NCBI GenBank assembly: GCA_964440525.1
Contig: CAYTTC010000007.1
Coordinates: forward strand, 1 to 64,000
Reading direction: 5' to 3'
From: DASWJZ01 sp964440525
GTDB taxonomy: Bacteria; Pseudomonadota; Alphaproteobacteria; Rhizobiales; Afifellaceae
Length of the DNA stretch: 64,000 bases
How positions within the stretch are numbered: position 1 is the first letter of the stretch; each line of letters starts with the position of its first letter. Under the pieces are notes generated by a model, which saw only the letters and a list, made by a program, of their open reading frames with translations, had not been told where the DNA came from and made no database searches. Positions 50,307 through 59,031 of the stretch are shown piece after piece. A program made the position numbers and the translations under genes.

Positions 50307-51817
50307 CCGCCGCCGATCATCTCTCCATCGAAGCCCGCTCGAAGAAATTCGGCGCGGCGGAGGGCGACGGCATCGTGCGCTGCGACGCCTGTCCGGTGCT
50401 TTGCCGCATCCGCACCGGCCGTGCCGGCGCCTGCGCGCGCTACGCCAACGAAGACGGGCATCTCATCCGTGTCGATCCCGTCGTCGTATTGCAGCGGACG
50501 GTCGATGGCGGTGGAAAGCTGGTGGAGTTCGCCGGCGGTGACTGGGACGGCAAGCTGCTCGATCCGTCGCGCACTTTCGTGACGGGGATCGGCGCCGGCA
50601 CCACCTATCCCGACTACAAGCCGGCCCCGTTCATCGTCTCGGCGGAGCACGACGGCGTCGACACGGTCACCGTCGTGACCGAGGGCATCTTCAGCTATTG
50701 CGGCGTGAAGGTGAAGATCGACACCGACCGCCATCTCGGCCCGGAGACCGCGCCGATCCGCGTCGACGGCGAGGAGGTCGGCCACGTCACCACCGCCGAA
50801 TATGGCTCGCAGATGCTTTCGGTCGGCGGCGTCCGGCATTTGACCGGCGGGTCGAAGACCGAAGGCAAGGTCACCTGCGACACGCTGCTGCAGCTTTGTT
50901 CGGGCGAGGCCGTCACGCTCGCCATCGACGGTGGCCACGAGGTGGTGGTCGAGGCCGGAAAACCGCCGATCGTCGACGGCAGACCGGAAGTGCGGATGCG
51001 CGTCGGCTGCGGGTCGGCGACTGTCGGCATTTTTGCCAGGCAATGGTTCGGCGAGGTCGACGAGGTGATCGTGGTCGACGACCACATCACCGGCGTACTG
51101 ACCGAGCATCAGGCCGGCCGGGTTTTGGACATGCGGCCGGCCGGCATCCGCGTGCGCGGGCGGCGGTCCACGCCGGGGCGTTACTTCCAGGTTGCCAATC
51201 CGGGCCTCGGCTGGGGCGGCACCGACATCACCGATCCGCTCGCCATCATCCAGAAGATCGATCCGGCGACCGCATGGCCCGGGCTTCGCCTGCTCCTGAC
51301 ATCGACCACCGGCGAGGATGCCCTCTATTGCGTGCTCGACGAAAAGCTGCGGCCGGTCCCGACTGTCATGCCGGAGTCCGTGCGCCAGGTGGTGGAGCGG
51401 ATCGGCGAGAATTGCGAGCCGTCGCTTTCGACGGTTCTGTTCATGGCCGGGGCGGGCGGATCGCTCCGGGCGGGCGTGACCGACAATCCCGTGCGCCTGA
51501 CGCGCTCGGTCGCGGCCGGTGAGACCCGCGTCACCATGGGCGGCGCGCCGGCTTATATCTGGCCGGGCGGCGGGATCACGGTGATGGTGGACGTCACCCG
51601 CATGCCAAAAGGATCGTTTGGTTACGTGCCGACGCCGGCAATCGTGGCGCCGATGGAGTTCACGCTGCCGCGCATGCTCTATGAGGGGCTCGGCGGGCAT
51701 ACGGGCGATATCGTCTCGGTCAGCGATATGCTTGCCGCCGTCGCCGCGGAGGCGCGGATCGATCCCTGGCGCGCCGACAATCCTTGGCCATTCGCGGCCG
51801 ACAAGAGGGCGCCATGA
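50303..51817 (+). CDS. 6-hydroxynicotinate reductase-like protein
   Basis: This 504-residue protein starts at ATG 50303 (ATGA overlap). It contains a Cys-rich N terminus, RCDACPVLCRIRTGRAGACA, suited to an Fe-S cluster. Long blocks follow (FVTGIGAGTTYPDYKPAPFI, RVGCGSATVGIFARQW, NPGLGWGGTDITDPLAII) that I recognise from proteins annotated as 6-hydroxynicotinate reductase. That enzyme, known from Eubacterium barkeri, reduces 6-hydroxynicotinate to a tetrahydro-6-oxonicotinate lactam. The neighbouring molybdenum hydroxylase and lactamase subunits fit this chemistry. Substrate is inferred. Confidence 0.78.
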   Translation: MTAADHLSIEARSKKFGAAEGDGIVRCDACPVLCRIRTGRAGACARYANEDGHLIRVDPVVVLQRTVDGGGKLVEFAGGDWDGKLLDPSRTFVTGIGAGTTYPDYKPAPFIVSAEHDGVDTVTVVTEGIFSYCGVKVKIDTDRHLGPETAPIRVDGEEVGHVTTAEYGSQMLSVGGVRHLTGGSKTEGKVTCDTLLQLCSGEAVTLAIDGGHEVVVEAGKPPIVDGRPEVRMRVGCGSATVGIFARQWFGEVDEVIVVDDHITGVLTEHQAGRVLDMRPAGIRVRGRRSTPGRYFQVANPGLGWGGTDITDPLAIIQKIDPATAWPGLRLLLTSTTGEDALYCVLDEKLRPVPTVMPESVRQVVERIGENCEPSLSTVLFMAGAGGSLRAGVTDNPVRLTRSVAAGETRVTMGGAPAYIWPGGGITVMVDVTRMPKGSFGYVPTPAIVAPMEFTLPRMLYEGLGGHTGDIVSVSDMLAAVAAEARIDPWRADNPWPFAADKRAP

Positions 51818-51927
51818 GCCGAGTTCGACGAGTGAGCGCCGTAACCTCCCCTCAGTACTCTCGAGCCCTTGTCCGAGGAGGAAGTGACAAATGCTGCTCG
51901 GGCTGCTTGGGAGGTTGGCGTGAAACG

Positions 51928-52800
51928 ATGATCGGCCAGCCTCCCATCGTTCAGGAATTGACCGGCGACCGACTGCACTTGTCGCACGGGCCGATCGACG
52001 TCGTGCTGAAGGCATTCGGCACGAGCGATGCGGTGCTCGGAGCGCACCGAGCCGCCGCGCGCCGCTTTGCCACCATTCTCCCTGAGCTTTGCGCCGAGCT
52101 TGCCGCCCTCCGCGCGCCGGCGGGCACTGCGGAGCCGCAAAGCCCGGTGGGGCGGCGTATGGCAGAAGCCTGCCGGCCGTTCGCGGGCATTTTCGTGACG
52201 CCGATGGCGGCGGTGGCGGGCGCCGTGGCCGACGAGCTCTTGGCCGTGATGCGCGCGGTCGCGCCGCTCGACCGGGCCTATGTCAATGACGGCGGCGACA
52301 TCGCGGTCTTCGCGGCACCCGGCCAAAATCTCGACATTGCGATCGCTGGCGATTTCTTGCTTGGCGCTGTTCCGGTCAGAAGCGGCTGGATCCGCATCCA
52401 CCACGGAGACGGCGTTGGCGGCATCGCGACGTCGGGGGCGCGCGGCCGGTCCTTTTCGCTGGGCATTGCCGATTCCGTCACGGTGCTGGCGAAGGATGCT
52501 GCTGCGGCCGATGCCGCCGCCACGCTGATCGCCAACGCGGTCGATTGCGAAGATGCTTTGATCGAGCGCCGCCCGGCGACCGGGCTCGATCCCGACAGCG
52601 ACCTCGGCGAGCGTCTGGTGACGGTCTCGGTCGGGCCGCTTGCGCCGGCCAAACGCGACGCAGCGCTCGCCGCCGGCCTGGCGCGCGCCCGCGCCTATCG
52701 CGAGCGTGGGCTTATCGTGGACGCCGCGCTGACGCTGCAGGGCGAAACCGTAATGCTCTATTCCGCGTCGGAGCCGCTTCTGGAAAGGATTGCATCGTGA
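51928..52800 (+). CDS. UPF0280 family protein (ApbE-superfamily-like)
   Basis: This 290-residue protein starts MIGQPPIVQELTGDRLHLS; the frame opens at 51784 but that part overlaps the reductase gene. Blocks FAGIFVTPMAAVAGAVADEL, RAYVNDGGDIAVF and GGIATSGARGRSFSLGIADS match UPF0280/COG2122, related to the flavin transferase ApbE. It could attach flavin to, or help mature, the neighbouring reductase; this is inference. Its TGA overlaps the next GTG. Confidence 0.82.
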   Translation: MIGQPPIVQELTGDRLHLSHGPIDVVLKAFGTSDAVLGAHRAAARRFATILPELCAELAALRAPAGTAEPQSPVGRRMAEACRPFAGIFVTPMAAVAGAVADELLAVMRAVAPLDRAYVNDGGDIAVFAAPGQNLDIAIAGDFLLGAVPVRSGWIRIHHGDGVGGIATSGARGRSFSLGIADSVTVLAKDAAAADAAATLIANAVDCEDALIERRPATGLDPDSDLGERLVTVSVGPLAPAKRDAALAAGLARARAYRERGLIVDAALTLQGETVMLYSASEPLLERIAS

Positions 52801-53378
52801 CCGTCGAAGTCCGAAAAATCGTCGCAACGGCGGAAGAAATCCGCCACGACGGCGGCCCGCCGCTCAACCTGCCGGTCAGAAAAGCGTGGGTCGCCGCGGT
52901 GATCAAGAATCCCTTCGCCGGGCGCTACGAGCCCGAAATCGCCTTCATGATGGACGAGTTGAAGCCGCTTGGGCTGGAATGCTCGCAGCGACTCGTCGCG
53001 GCGCTCGGCGGCGATCTGAAGGCGATCGAGGCGTACGGCAAGGGCTCGCTCGTCGGCGCGAGCGGCGAGATCGAGCACGGCGCGCTCTGGCACGTGCCGG
53101 GCGGCTACGCCATGCGCGAGCTTTTGGGCCAAGCGCTCGCCATCGTGCCGTCGGCGGCGAAGCTCGGTGCGATGGGCTCTTCGATCGACATTCCGATCCA
53201 CCACAAGGACGCCTGCTACGTGCGCAGCCATTTCGACGCGATCACGGCGAGCGTGCCGGATGCGCCACGCGCCGACGAGATCATGTTCGTGCTGGCGATG
53301 ACGACGGGCGGGCGGCCGCATGCGCGGGTCGGCGGGCTTTCGGCGTCGGAGATTTCCAAATGGGACGGGCAGAGATGA
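52797..53378 (+). CDS. amino acid synthesis family protein (PF06684-like)
   Basis: This 193-residue protein starts at GTG 52797, overlapping the previous stop. It contains KAWVAAVIKNPFAGRYEPEI, YGKGSLVGASGEIEHGALWH and GSSIDIPIHHKDACYVRSHF, typical of the 'amino acid synthesis' family. Its biochemical activity is not established to my knowledge. The constant pairing with UPF0280 and the reductase suggests a step in the same catabolic route, perhaps downstream of lactam opening. Confidence 0.8.
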   Translation: MTVEVRKIVATAEEIRHDGGPPLNLPVRKAWVAAVIKNPFAGRYEPEIAFMMDELKPLGLECSQRLVAALGGDLKAIEAYGKGSLVGASGEIEHGALWHVPGGYAMRELLGQALAIVPSAAKLGAMGSSIDIPIHHKDACYVRSHFDAITASVPDAPRADEIMFVLAMTTGGRPHARVGGLSASEISKWDGQR

Positions 53379-53379
53379 G

Positions 53380-53457
53380 CCGTAGCCCGCATCGAGCGAA
53401 GCGGAATGCGGGTCTGCCAAAAGTCCCGGATTTCGCTTCGCTTCATCCGGGCTACGG
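53380..53457. repeat. intergenic palindromic repeat
   Basis: The outer arms CCGTAGCCCG and CGGGCTACGG pair, with inner arms CGAGCGAAGCGGAATGCGGG and CCCGGATTTCGCTTCGCT. This is a dispersed Hyphomicrobiales-type repeat between the metabolic genes and the transporter genes. It may form a strong transcript hairpin. Confidence 0.8.
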
Positions 53458-53535
53458 AGGTTCCGATCTTGCCGCTTGCGCGCCAAACCGGGATGACAAA
53501 AGGTAGGTGTTGAGGACCAAAGAGGGGAGCTGACC

Positions 53536-54864
53536 ATGACCAACCCAGACCGCACTTCGATTTCCAAATTGCCCACGAGCACGATCACCCGCCGCAATGC
53601 GGTGAAGGGCCTCGCCGCGGCCGCCGGCCTCGGCGCGGCGTCGCGGCTTCTGCCGGGCGCGATCGGCTACGCTCAGGCGCAAAGCTCCGAGCCGATCAAG
53701 ATCGGTTTTCAGGTGCACCGCACCGGCATCGGCGCCGCCTATGGCCGCTGGTACGAGCAGACGACGACCGCAGCGGTTGCGCTCATCAATGAGAATGGCG
53801 GAATCGGCGGACGCCCGATCGAGATCATCGCCGAGGACGACGGCACGGATCCGAAGCGCGGCGCGGAGGTGGTCGAAAAGTTCGCCACGCAGCACAAGGT
53901 GGACGTCGCCTTCGGCACGCTCTTCTCGCATGTCGTCATGGGGTCGGCGCCGCGCGCCGGCGAGTTGAAGCTTCCTTACTACGTGGTGTCGGAGGGCCAT
54001 CACGTCGCCTCCGGCGCGCTGAACCGCTACACGTTTCAGCCCGGCATCACCGATGTGAGATCGCAGGTGTCGTCGATGGCGCCCTGGATCGCCGCCAATC
54101 TCGGCAAGAAGGTCACGATGATGTTTCCGGACTACGCGTTCGGCTACGACCATCGCGACTATTTCTCCGCCGCGATCCAGGCGCAGGGCGGCTCGGCGCC
54201 GACGCTCATCCCGATCCCGCCGACGGAAAGCTCATTCACGCGCTATTTTCCGCAGATCCCGGCCGACACCGAGGTGCTCTACCATGTGATGGTCGGCCCG
54301 GCGGTTCTGACCTTCGTGAAGGAGCTCGGCGAGCATTTCGGCTCCAGCCATCCGCAGGTATTTGGGTTCATCGACTCGCTCGAAGCAACACCGCTGTCGA
54401 GCCCGGGCCTGGAATTCCTCGAGGGCACCTATTTCTGGGAGGCCTATCCCCGTTACGCGGGCGCGAACCAGACCGAGTTCGACAAGTTCTACCGCGAAAA
54501 GGTCGGCGTCGACGCGAACGGCGCCAGCGTTTCGGACGCGAACGACATCTCCACCTTTTCGCACATGTTCGGCTGCTGGGAGACGCTCTACGTCATCAAG
54601 CAGGCCATGGAGGCGAGCGGCTACAAGTCGGCGACCGACGCGGACAAGAAGGCGCTGATCGAGGCGACGGAGGCGATCGAGTCGTTTCCGGAGAGCAACG
54701 AGCACCCGCAGGGCGACAAGACCTTCAACGGAAAAATCCACCAGTGTTTTGGGCACCAGAACATCTCGAAGGTGGAAGGCGGCAAGCTGAACGTCGTTCA
54801 TCGCACCTCGATCGAGGACGGCCTCTACGAGCCGGAGGCCGACTACACGACGATGGCGCTTTGA
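53536..54864 (+). CDS. ABC transporter substrate-binding protein, branched-chain amino acid type
   Basis: This 442-residue periplasmic binding protein has a Tat-type signal (TRRNAVKGLAAAAGLG) and the type I fold of the Leu/Ile/Val family (PIKIGFQVHRTGIGAAYGRW, NENGGIGGRPIEIIAEDDGT). The ATG follows GAGGGGAG. It should deliver the substrate to the permease encoded downstream. In this setting the ligand is probably the heterocycle or acid degraded by the cluster, not necessarily an amino acid. Confidence 0.88.
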   Translation: MTNPDRTSISKLPTSTITRRNAVKGLAAAAGLGAASRLLPGAIGYAQAQSSEPIKIGFQVHRTGIGAAYGRWYEQTTTAAVALINENGGIGGRPIEIIAEDDGTDPKRGAEVVEKFATQHKVDVAFGTLFSHVVMGSAPRAGELKLPYYVVSEGHHVASGALNRYTFQPGITDVRSQVSSMAPWIAANLGKKVTMMFPDYAFGYDHRDYFSAAIQAQGGSAPTLIPIPPTESSFTRYFPQIPADTEVLYHVMVGPAVLTFVKELGEHFGSSHPQVFGFIDSLEATPLSSPGLEFLEGTYFWEAYPRYAGANQTEFDKFYREKVGVDANGASVSDANDISTFSHMFGCWETLYVIKQAMEASGYKSATDADKKALIEATEAIESFPESNEHPQGDKTFNGKIHQCFGHQNISKVEGGKLNVVHRTSIEDGLYEPEADYTTMAL

Positions 54865-54882
54865 TTGAAGGCGAGCCGCCAA

Positions 54883-55050
54883 GCCTTCTCCCATAGGGAG
54901 AAGGTGGCTGCGGAGCAGCCGGATGAGGGGCTGGTGCGTCGCTTGCAAGGCCGCAGACCCCGCAGCCGCTCATCCGTCACCGGAGCCTGTCCTCGGGCCG
55001 GCCAAAGGCCGGACCCGGGGGGCGACACCCTCTCCCTATGGGAGAGGGTC
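54883..55050. repeat. pair of dispersed palindromic repeats
   Basis: Two copies face each other: 54883-54930 (CTTCTCCCATAGGGAGAAGG with GGATGAGGGG) and 54969-55050 (CTCATCCGTCACCGG to CCTCTCCCTATGGGAGAGGG). They fill most of the gap between the binding-protein and permease genes. The 47963 copy inside a gene is a shorter relative. Confidence 0.8.
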
Positions 55051-55079
55051 ACAGACCGGAACCGCAGCGGAAGCATACT

Positions 55080-55961
55080 GTGAGCTTCGGCCCGCACCTC
55101 TTCCTCGCTCTGCTCGAAGGAATGGTGATGGCGGCTGTGCTGGCTTTGACGGCGCTCGGCCTATCCCTCGTTTTCGGCGTCATGCGGATTGTCAATGTCG
55201 CGCACGGCGAGTTCTACATGCTCGGCGCGGTCCTCGCCTGGTTCTTCGCCAGCCTGGTTCCGGCGCATCCGACGCTCGGCTTCTTCATCGCTATTGTCTG
55301 CAGTCCACTCATCGTCGGCGGAGTTGCCCTTGTCTCCGAACGCCTGGTGCTGAAGCGCCTGAACTACGATCCGGAAGCGACGATCGTCGCCACGATCGGC
55401 CTGCTCTACATCATCCAGCAGCTGGTGCTGACGTTCTACGGCCCGGACGCGCGGCCGGTGCAGGCGCCGATCAGTTTTCGCATCCAGTTCCCGTGGTTCG
55501 GCTATTCCGGCTACAAGCTCGTCGTCGTGGCTGCCTCGCTCGGACTGCTCGCGGCGACCTGGTTCGTGCTGACGCGGACGCGCATCGGCCTCATCATGCG
55601 GGCCACCCAACACGATCCGGAAATCGCGCAAGCCTTCGGCATCCCGATCGACCGGGTCTATGCGATGGTTTTTGCGGCGGGCGCCATGCTGGCGGCGATC
55701 GCCGCGGTGCTGATCGTGCCGATCCAGCAGGCCCATTATCTGATGGGCCTCGACCCGCTGCTCCTCTCGTTCATCGTCGTCATCATCGGCGGTCTCGGCA
55801 GCATAAAAGGCACACTGACAGCGGCGGCGGTGATCGGGATGAGCGACGGGATCATTTCCGTTTTCTTCTCGCCGACGCTCGCCAAGATCCTGGCGACTCT
55901 CGTCGTTGCGTTCGTGCTTGTCTTCAAACCGACCGGCCTCTTCGGAGCGCCGGCGCGATGA
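55080..55961 (+). CDS. livH: ABC transporter permease, LivH type
   Basis: This 293-residue inner-membrane permease with about eight helices shows LSLVFGVMRIVNVAHGEFYM, a LivH hallmark, and the EAA-like region RATQHDPEIAQAFGIPIDRV. GTG 55080 is the likely start; the upstream open frame is repeat sequence. It overlaps livM by 4 bp. It forms the channel together with LivM. Confidence 0.9.
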   Translation: MSFGPHLFLALLEGMVMAAVLALTALGLSLVFGVMRIVNVAHGEFYMLGAVLAWFFASLVPAHPTLGFFIAIVCSPLIVGGVALVSERLVLKRLNYDPEATIVATIGLLYIIQQLVLTFYGPDARPVQAPISFRIQFPWFGYSGYKLVVVAASLGLLAATWFVLTRTRIGLIMRATQHDPEIAQAFGIPIDRVYAMVFAAGAMLAAIAAVLIVPIQQAHYLMGLDPLLLSFIVVIIGGLGSIKGTLTAAAVIGMSDGIISVFFSPTLAKILATLVVAFVLVFKPTGLFGAPAR

Positions 55962-56911
55962 AGCCGGATCGCGCGGGGCTCGTCCATATCGCGCTGATCG
56001 TCGTCCTTTTCGGGCTTCAGTTCGTGTTGCCGCAATACGATCACCTGATCCTGACGCGGGTGATGGTGCTCGCGACCTTTGCGGTCGGCTACAACATTCT
56101 CTACGGCTATACGGGCCTGCTCAGCCTCGGCCACGCGATGTTTTTCGCTGCCGGGCTCTATGGCGCCGGCTTGACCGCCTACCACCTCGGCTGGGAAGCG
56201 CCCGCCGCGTTTCTGGCGGGGGTTTTCGCAGGCCTCGCCTTCGCGTTTCTCGTCGGCCTGGTGGCGCTCCGCGCGACGGGGGTGGCCTTCATGATCGTCA
56301 CCATGATGTTCGCCCAGGCCTGTTATCTGCTGACGCTTTATTTCGGCGACTATACGCGCGGCGATGAAGGCTTCACGATTTCCGAAGCCGTCCGCCGCTT
56401 CGCGATATTCGGGTTTTCTGTCGACCTCACGAGCCCGGCCGTGCGTTACAATCTTGCGCTGCTCCTCCTTGCGTTCGCGGTCGCGGCGACCTTCTTGCTG
56501 GTCCGCTCGCCGTCCGGTCGCGTGCTCGTCGCAATCCGCGAGAACGAGGACCGGGCGACGATGCTCGGCTACGACACTTTTCGCTACAAGCTCTTCGCGC
56601 TGGCGCTTTCGGGAATGCTCGCGGCGTCCGCCGGCGCGGCCTATGGGCTGCTCTTTGCCTATGTCGGGTCGACCTTCGCCTCGATCCAATATTCCATCTT
56701 TCCGCTCCTCTGGACGCTGCTCGGCGGCGCGGGAACGGTCGCCGGCCCCTTCGTCGGCACGCTCGCGATGACCTATCTCATCGATTTCTCCAGCGAATAC
56801 ACCTCCGCCTATCTGCTGGTCGTCGGTATCCTGCTCGTGCTCCTCATCCTCTTCTTCCCGAGGGGAATCCTGGGGACGTTGCGCGAAAAGTGGCTGCCAT
56901 GGCTGCCATGA
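55958..56911 (+). CDS. livM: ABC transporter permease, LivM type
   Basis: This 317-residue permease starts at ATG 55958, overlapping livH. YNILYGYTGLLSLGHAMFFA and ENEDRATMLGYDTFRYKLFA are typical LivM blocks. About eight to nine membrane segments are present. It pairs with LivH; the stop overlaps livG. Confidence 0.9.
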   Translation: MKPDRAGLVHIALIVVLFGLQFVLPQYDHLILTRVMVLATFAVGYNILYGYTGLLSLGHAMFFAAGLYGAGLTAYHLGWEAPAAFLAGVFAGLAFAFLVGLVALRATGVAFMIVTMMFAQACYLLTLYFGDYTRGDEGFTISEAVRRFAIFGFSVDLTSPAVRYNLALLLLAFAVAATFLLVRSPSGRVLVAIRENEDRATMLGYDTFRYKLFALALSGMLAASAGAAYGLLFAYVGSTFASIQYSIFPLLWTLLGGAGTVAGPFVGTLAMTYLIDFSSEYTSAYLLVVGILLVLLILFFPRGILGTLREKWLPWLP

Positions 56912-57642
56912 CGCTTCTCTCGATCCGCGGGCTTTCGCGTTCCTTCGGCGGGTTGCGCGCGGTGGACGCGGTCGACTTCGACATTCCGCCCGGCGAGATT
57001 CGCGCCATCATCGGTCCGAACGGCGCCGGCAAGACCACCTTCGTCAGCCTCATCTGCGGCCGGGTGGCGCCGAGCGCTGGACGCATCGTCTTCGACGGCG
57101 AGGATATCACCGGCCTTTGCGCCCATCGCCGGGTCGGTCGCGGCATCGCTTACACGTTCCAGATCACCAGCGTGTTCGGAAAACTTTCTGCCTTCGAGAA
57201 CGTTGCGCTCGCCGTTCAAAGCAGCATGCAGCGGAACTCAAAAGCATGGCGTCCGATCGACACAGACGAACTCTCTGCTCGCGTCACGGAGGCGCTCGAA
57301 CGTGTCGGGCTCGCCGCTCGTGGCGATGCGAAAGCCGCAGAGCTTCCCTACGGCCATCAGCGGCTGCTTGAAGTCGCCATGGGTCTGGCGCTCATGCCAA
57401 AGCTCTTCATCCTCGACGAGCCGACGCAGGGGCTCTCCGATTCCGAGATCGCCGACTTCTGCCAACTGATCCGAGCCATCGCCGCGGAAGCCACCGTGCT
57501 TCTGATCGAGCACAACATGGACGTGGTGATGGAGCTCGCCCAAAGGATCACCGTCATGAACCAGGGGCGCGTCCTGGCGGAGGGGACACCCGGCGAAATC
57601 AGCGCGAACGAGGCCGTGCAGCAGGCCTATCTGGGCGCGTGA
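56908..57642 (+). CDS. livG: ABC transporter ATP-binding protein, LivG type
   Basis: This 244-residue ATPase has Walker A GPNGAGKTTF, a signature region rendered as AELPYGHQRLLEVAMGLA, Walker B LFILDEPTQGLSD and a His switch (LLIEHNMDVVM). The start at ATG 56908 overlaps livM (ATGA). With LivF it powers the importer. The LSGGQ-like signature is altered to LPYGHQ, which is usual for LivG. Confidence 0.92.
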   Translation: MTLLSIRGLSRSFGGLRAVDAVDFDIPPGEIRAIIGPNGAGKTTFVSLICGRVAPSAGRIVFDGEDITGLCAHRRVGRGIAYTFQITSVFGKLSAFENVALAVQSSMQRNSKAWRPIDTDELSARVTEALERVGLAARGDAKAAELPYGHQRLLEVAMGLALMPKLFILDEPTQGLSDSEIADFCQLIRAIAAEATVLLIEHNMDVVMELAQRITVMNQGRVLAEGTPGEISANEAVQQAYLGA

Positions 57643-58349
57643 CGCGAATGCTGGAACTCCGTAATATCAACAGCTTCTACGCGAACGTTCAGGTTCTGCG
57701 CGATCTTTCGCTGCGAGTCGAGGCGGGGACGGTGCTCTGCCTGCTCGGGCGGAACGGCGCCGGCAAGACGACAACGCTTAAGGCGATCATGGGCCTCGTC
57801 AAACCGCGCTCCGGCAGCATCCTCCTCGACGGCGTCGATCTCACCGCGCTCGCCGCCCACGAGGTGCCCGGGCAGGGCATCGCCTATGTGCCGCAGGGCC
57901 GCCGGCTCTTCGCCGAGCTGACCGTGCGGGAGAATCTCGAAATTGGCCTGATGACGCGAGGGAAGGGGGGAGCAACTCTCGACCGCGTGCTGGCGTCATT
58001 CCCGGTTCTTCGCGAGCGCTTTCGCCAGCGGGCCGGCACATTGTCCGGGGGCGAGCAGCAGATGCTGGCCATGGCGCGGGCGCTCTGCATCGAGCCGAGG
58101 GTCATGCTGCTCGACGAGCCGACCGAGGGGCTGATGCCGTCGATGATCGCCAGGATCCGCGACAGCGTGCGCGAGCTTAAGCGCCAGGGTGTGGCGACGA
58201 TCCTGGTGGAGCAGCGTGTCGAGGCCGTGCTCCCCGTGGCCGACAAGGTCGCGTTTATCGAGACCGGCCGCGTGCGCGCCGTGCTCGATGTCGGCGAGCT
58301 TCGCGACGATCCTTCGCTACTGCACCGTTACGTGGGGGTGGGACACTGA
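57639..58349 (+). CDS. livF: ABC transporter ATP-binding protein, LivF type
   Basis: This 236-residue ATPase has Walker A GRNGAGKTTTLKAI, signature LSGGEQQMLAMARAL, Walker B VMLLDEPTEGLMP and the LivF-type IAYVPQGRRLFAELTVREN. GTG 57639 overlaps livG; an ATG at 57648 is an alternative. It is the last gene of the transporter operon and is convergent with the nicotinamidase gene. Confidence 0.92.
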   Translation: MTRMLELRNINSFYANVQVLRDLSLRVEAGTVLCLLGRNGAGKTTTLKAIMGLVKPRSGSILLDGVDLTALAAHEVPGQGIAYVPQGRRLFAELTVRENLEIGLMTRGKGGATLDRVLASFPVLRERFRQRAGTLSGGEQQMLAMARALCIEPRVMLLDEPTEGLMPSMIARIRDSVRELKRQGVATILVEQRVEAVLPVADKVAFIETGRVRAVLDVGELRDDPSLLHRYVGVGH

Positions 58350-58354
58350 CGCAC

Positions 58355-58990
58355 TCAGGCGAGCGCCGCCATTTTGGTCAGCGCGACGCCGGCGGCGCGC
58401 ATTTTCCCTTCGGTGTCCGCGAGCGATCCGTTCAGATCGATGGCGCGCGAGGCGTCCATGACCACGCTCGCATGAAGGCCGAGCCGCGCCGCGTCGAGCG
58501 CGGAATAGGCGACGCAGAAATCCGTCGCGAGGCCGGCGAGCACTACCGTCGAGATGCCGCGCTCCTTGAGATAGCCGGCAAGCCCGGTCGGGGTCGCGCG
58601 GTCGTTCTCGAAGAAGGCCGAGTAGCTGTCTATCGGCATGCGAAATCCCTTGCGCACGACAAGCTGCGCCCTGGTCCAGGCGAGGTTCTTGTGGAAATCC
58701 GCGCCCGCAGATCCCTGCACGCAGTGATCCGGCCAGAGCGTCTGCGCTCCGTAAGCCATCGCGATCGTCGAAAAGGGCGCGCCGCCGGGATGGCTGGAGG
58801 CGAAGCTCGAATGTCCGCTCGGGTGCCAGTCCTGCGTCATTACGACGTTTTCAAAGTACTCGATGAGGGCGTTGATCGGCGCGACGACCTCGCCGCCGCC
58901 AGGAACAGCCAGCGCACCCCCGGGACAAAAATCGTTCTGGACATCGACGACGATGAGCGCGGTTTCGCGTGTGTTGGGGCCTCTTTTCAT
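58355..58990 (-). CDS. pncA: nicotinamidase
   Basis: This 211-residue isochorismatase-fold hydrolase has the nicotinamidase residues: Asp in VVDVQNDFCPGGALAV, metal-site TQDWHPSGHSSF, PDHCVQGS, the Lys in VVRKGF and the nucleophilic Cys in LATDFCVAYSALDAARLG. It converts nicotinamide to nicotinate. It is convergent with the transporter operon (5 bp), and nicotinate would be a fitting substrate for that cluster, though NAD salvage is an ordinary role too. Confidence 0.9.
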   Translation of the reverse strand: MKRGPNTRETALIVVDVQNDFCPGGALAVPGGGEVVAPINALIEYFENVVMTQDWHPSGHSSFASSHPGGAPFSTIAMAYGAQTLWPDHCVQGSAGADFHKNLAWTRAQLVVRKGFRMPIDSYSAFFENDRATPTGLAGYLKERGISTVVLAGLATDFCVAYSALDAARLGLHASVVMDASRAIDLNGSLADTEGKMRAAGVALTKMAALA

Positions 58991-59031
58991 TCTCTTGCGT
59001 CCCCAGATCTTTTCATTCTTGACCGAAGCGT

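Noticed and set aside
51818..51927. Short frame reading PPLSTLEPLSEEEVTNAARA between the reductase and UPF0280 genes
   Set aside because: It follows a stop at once and has no plausible start; it may be a remnant but cannot be supported as a gene.
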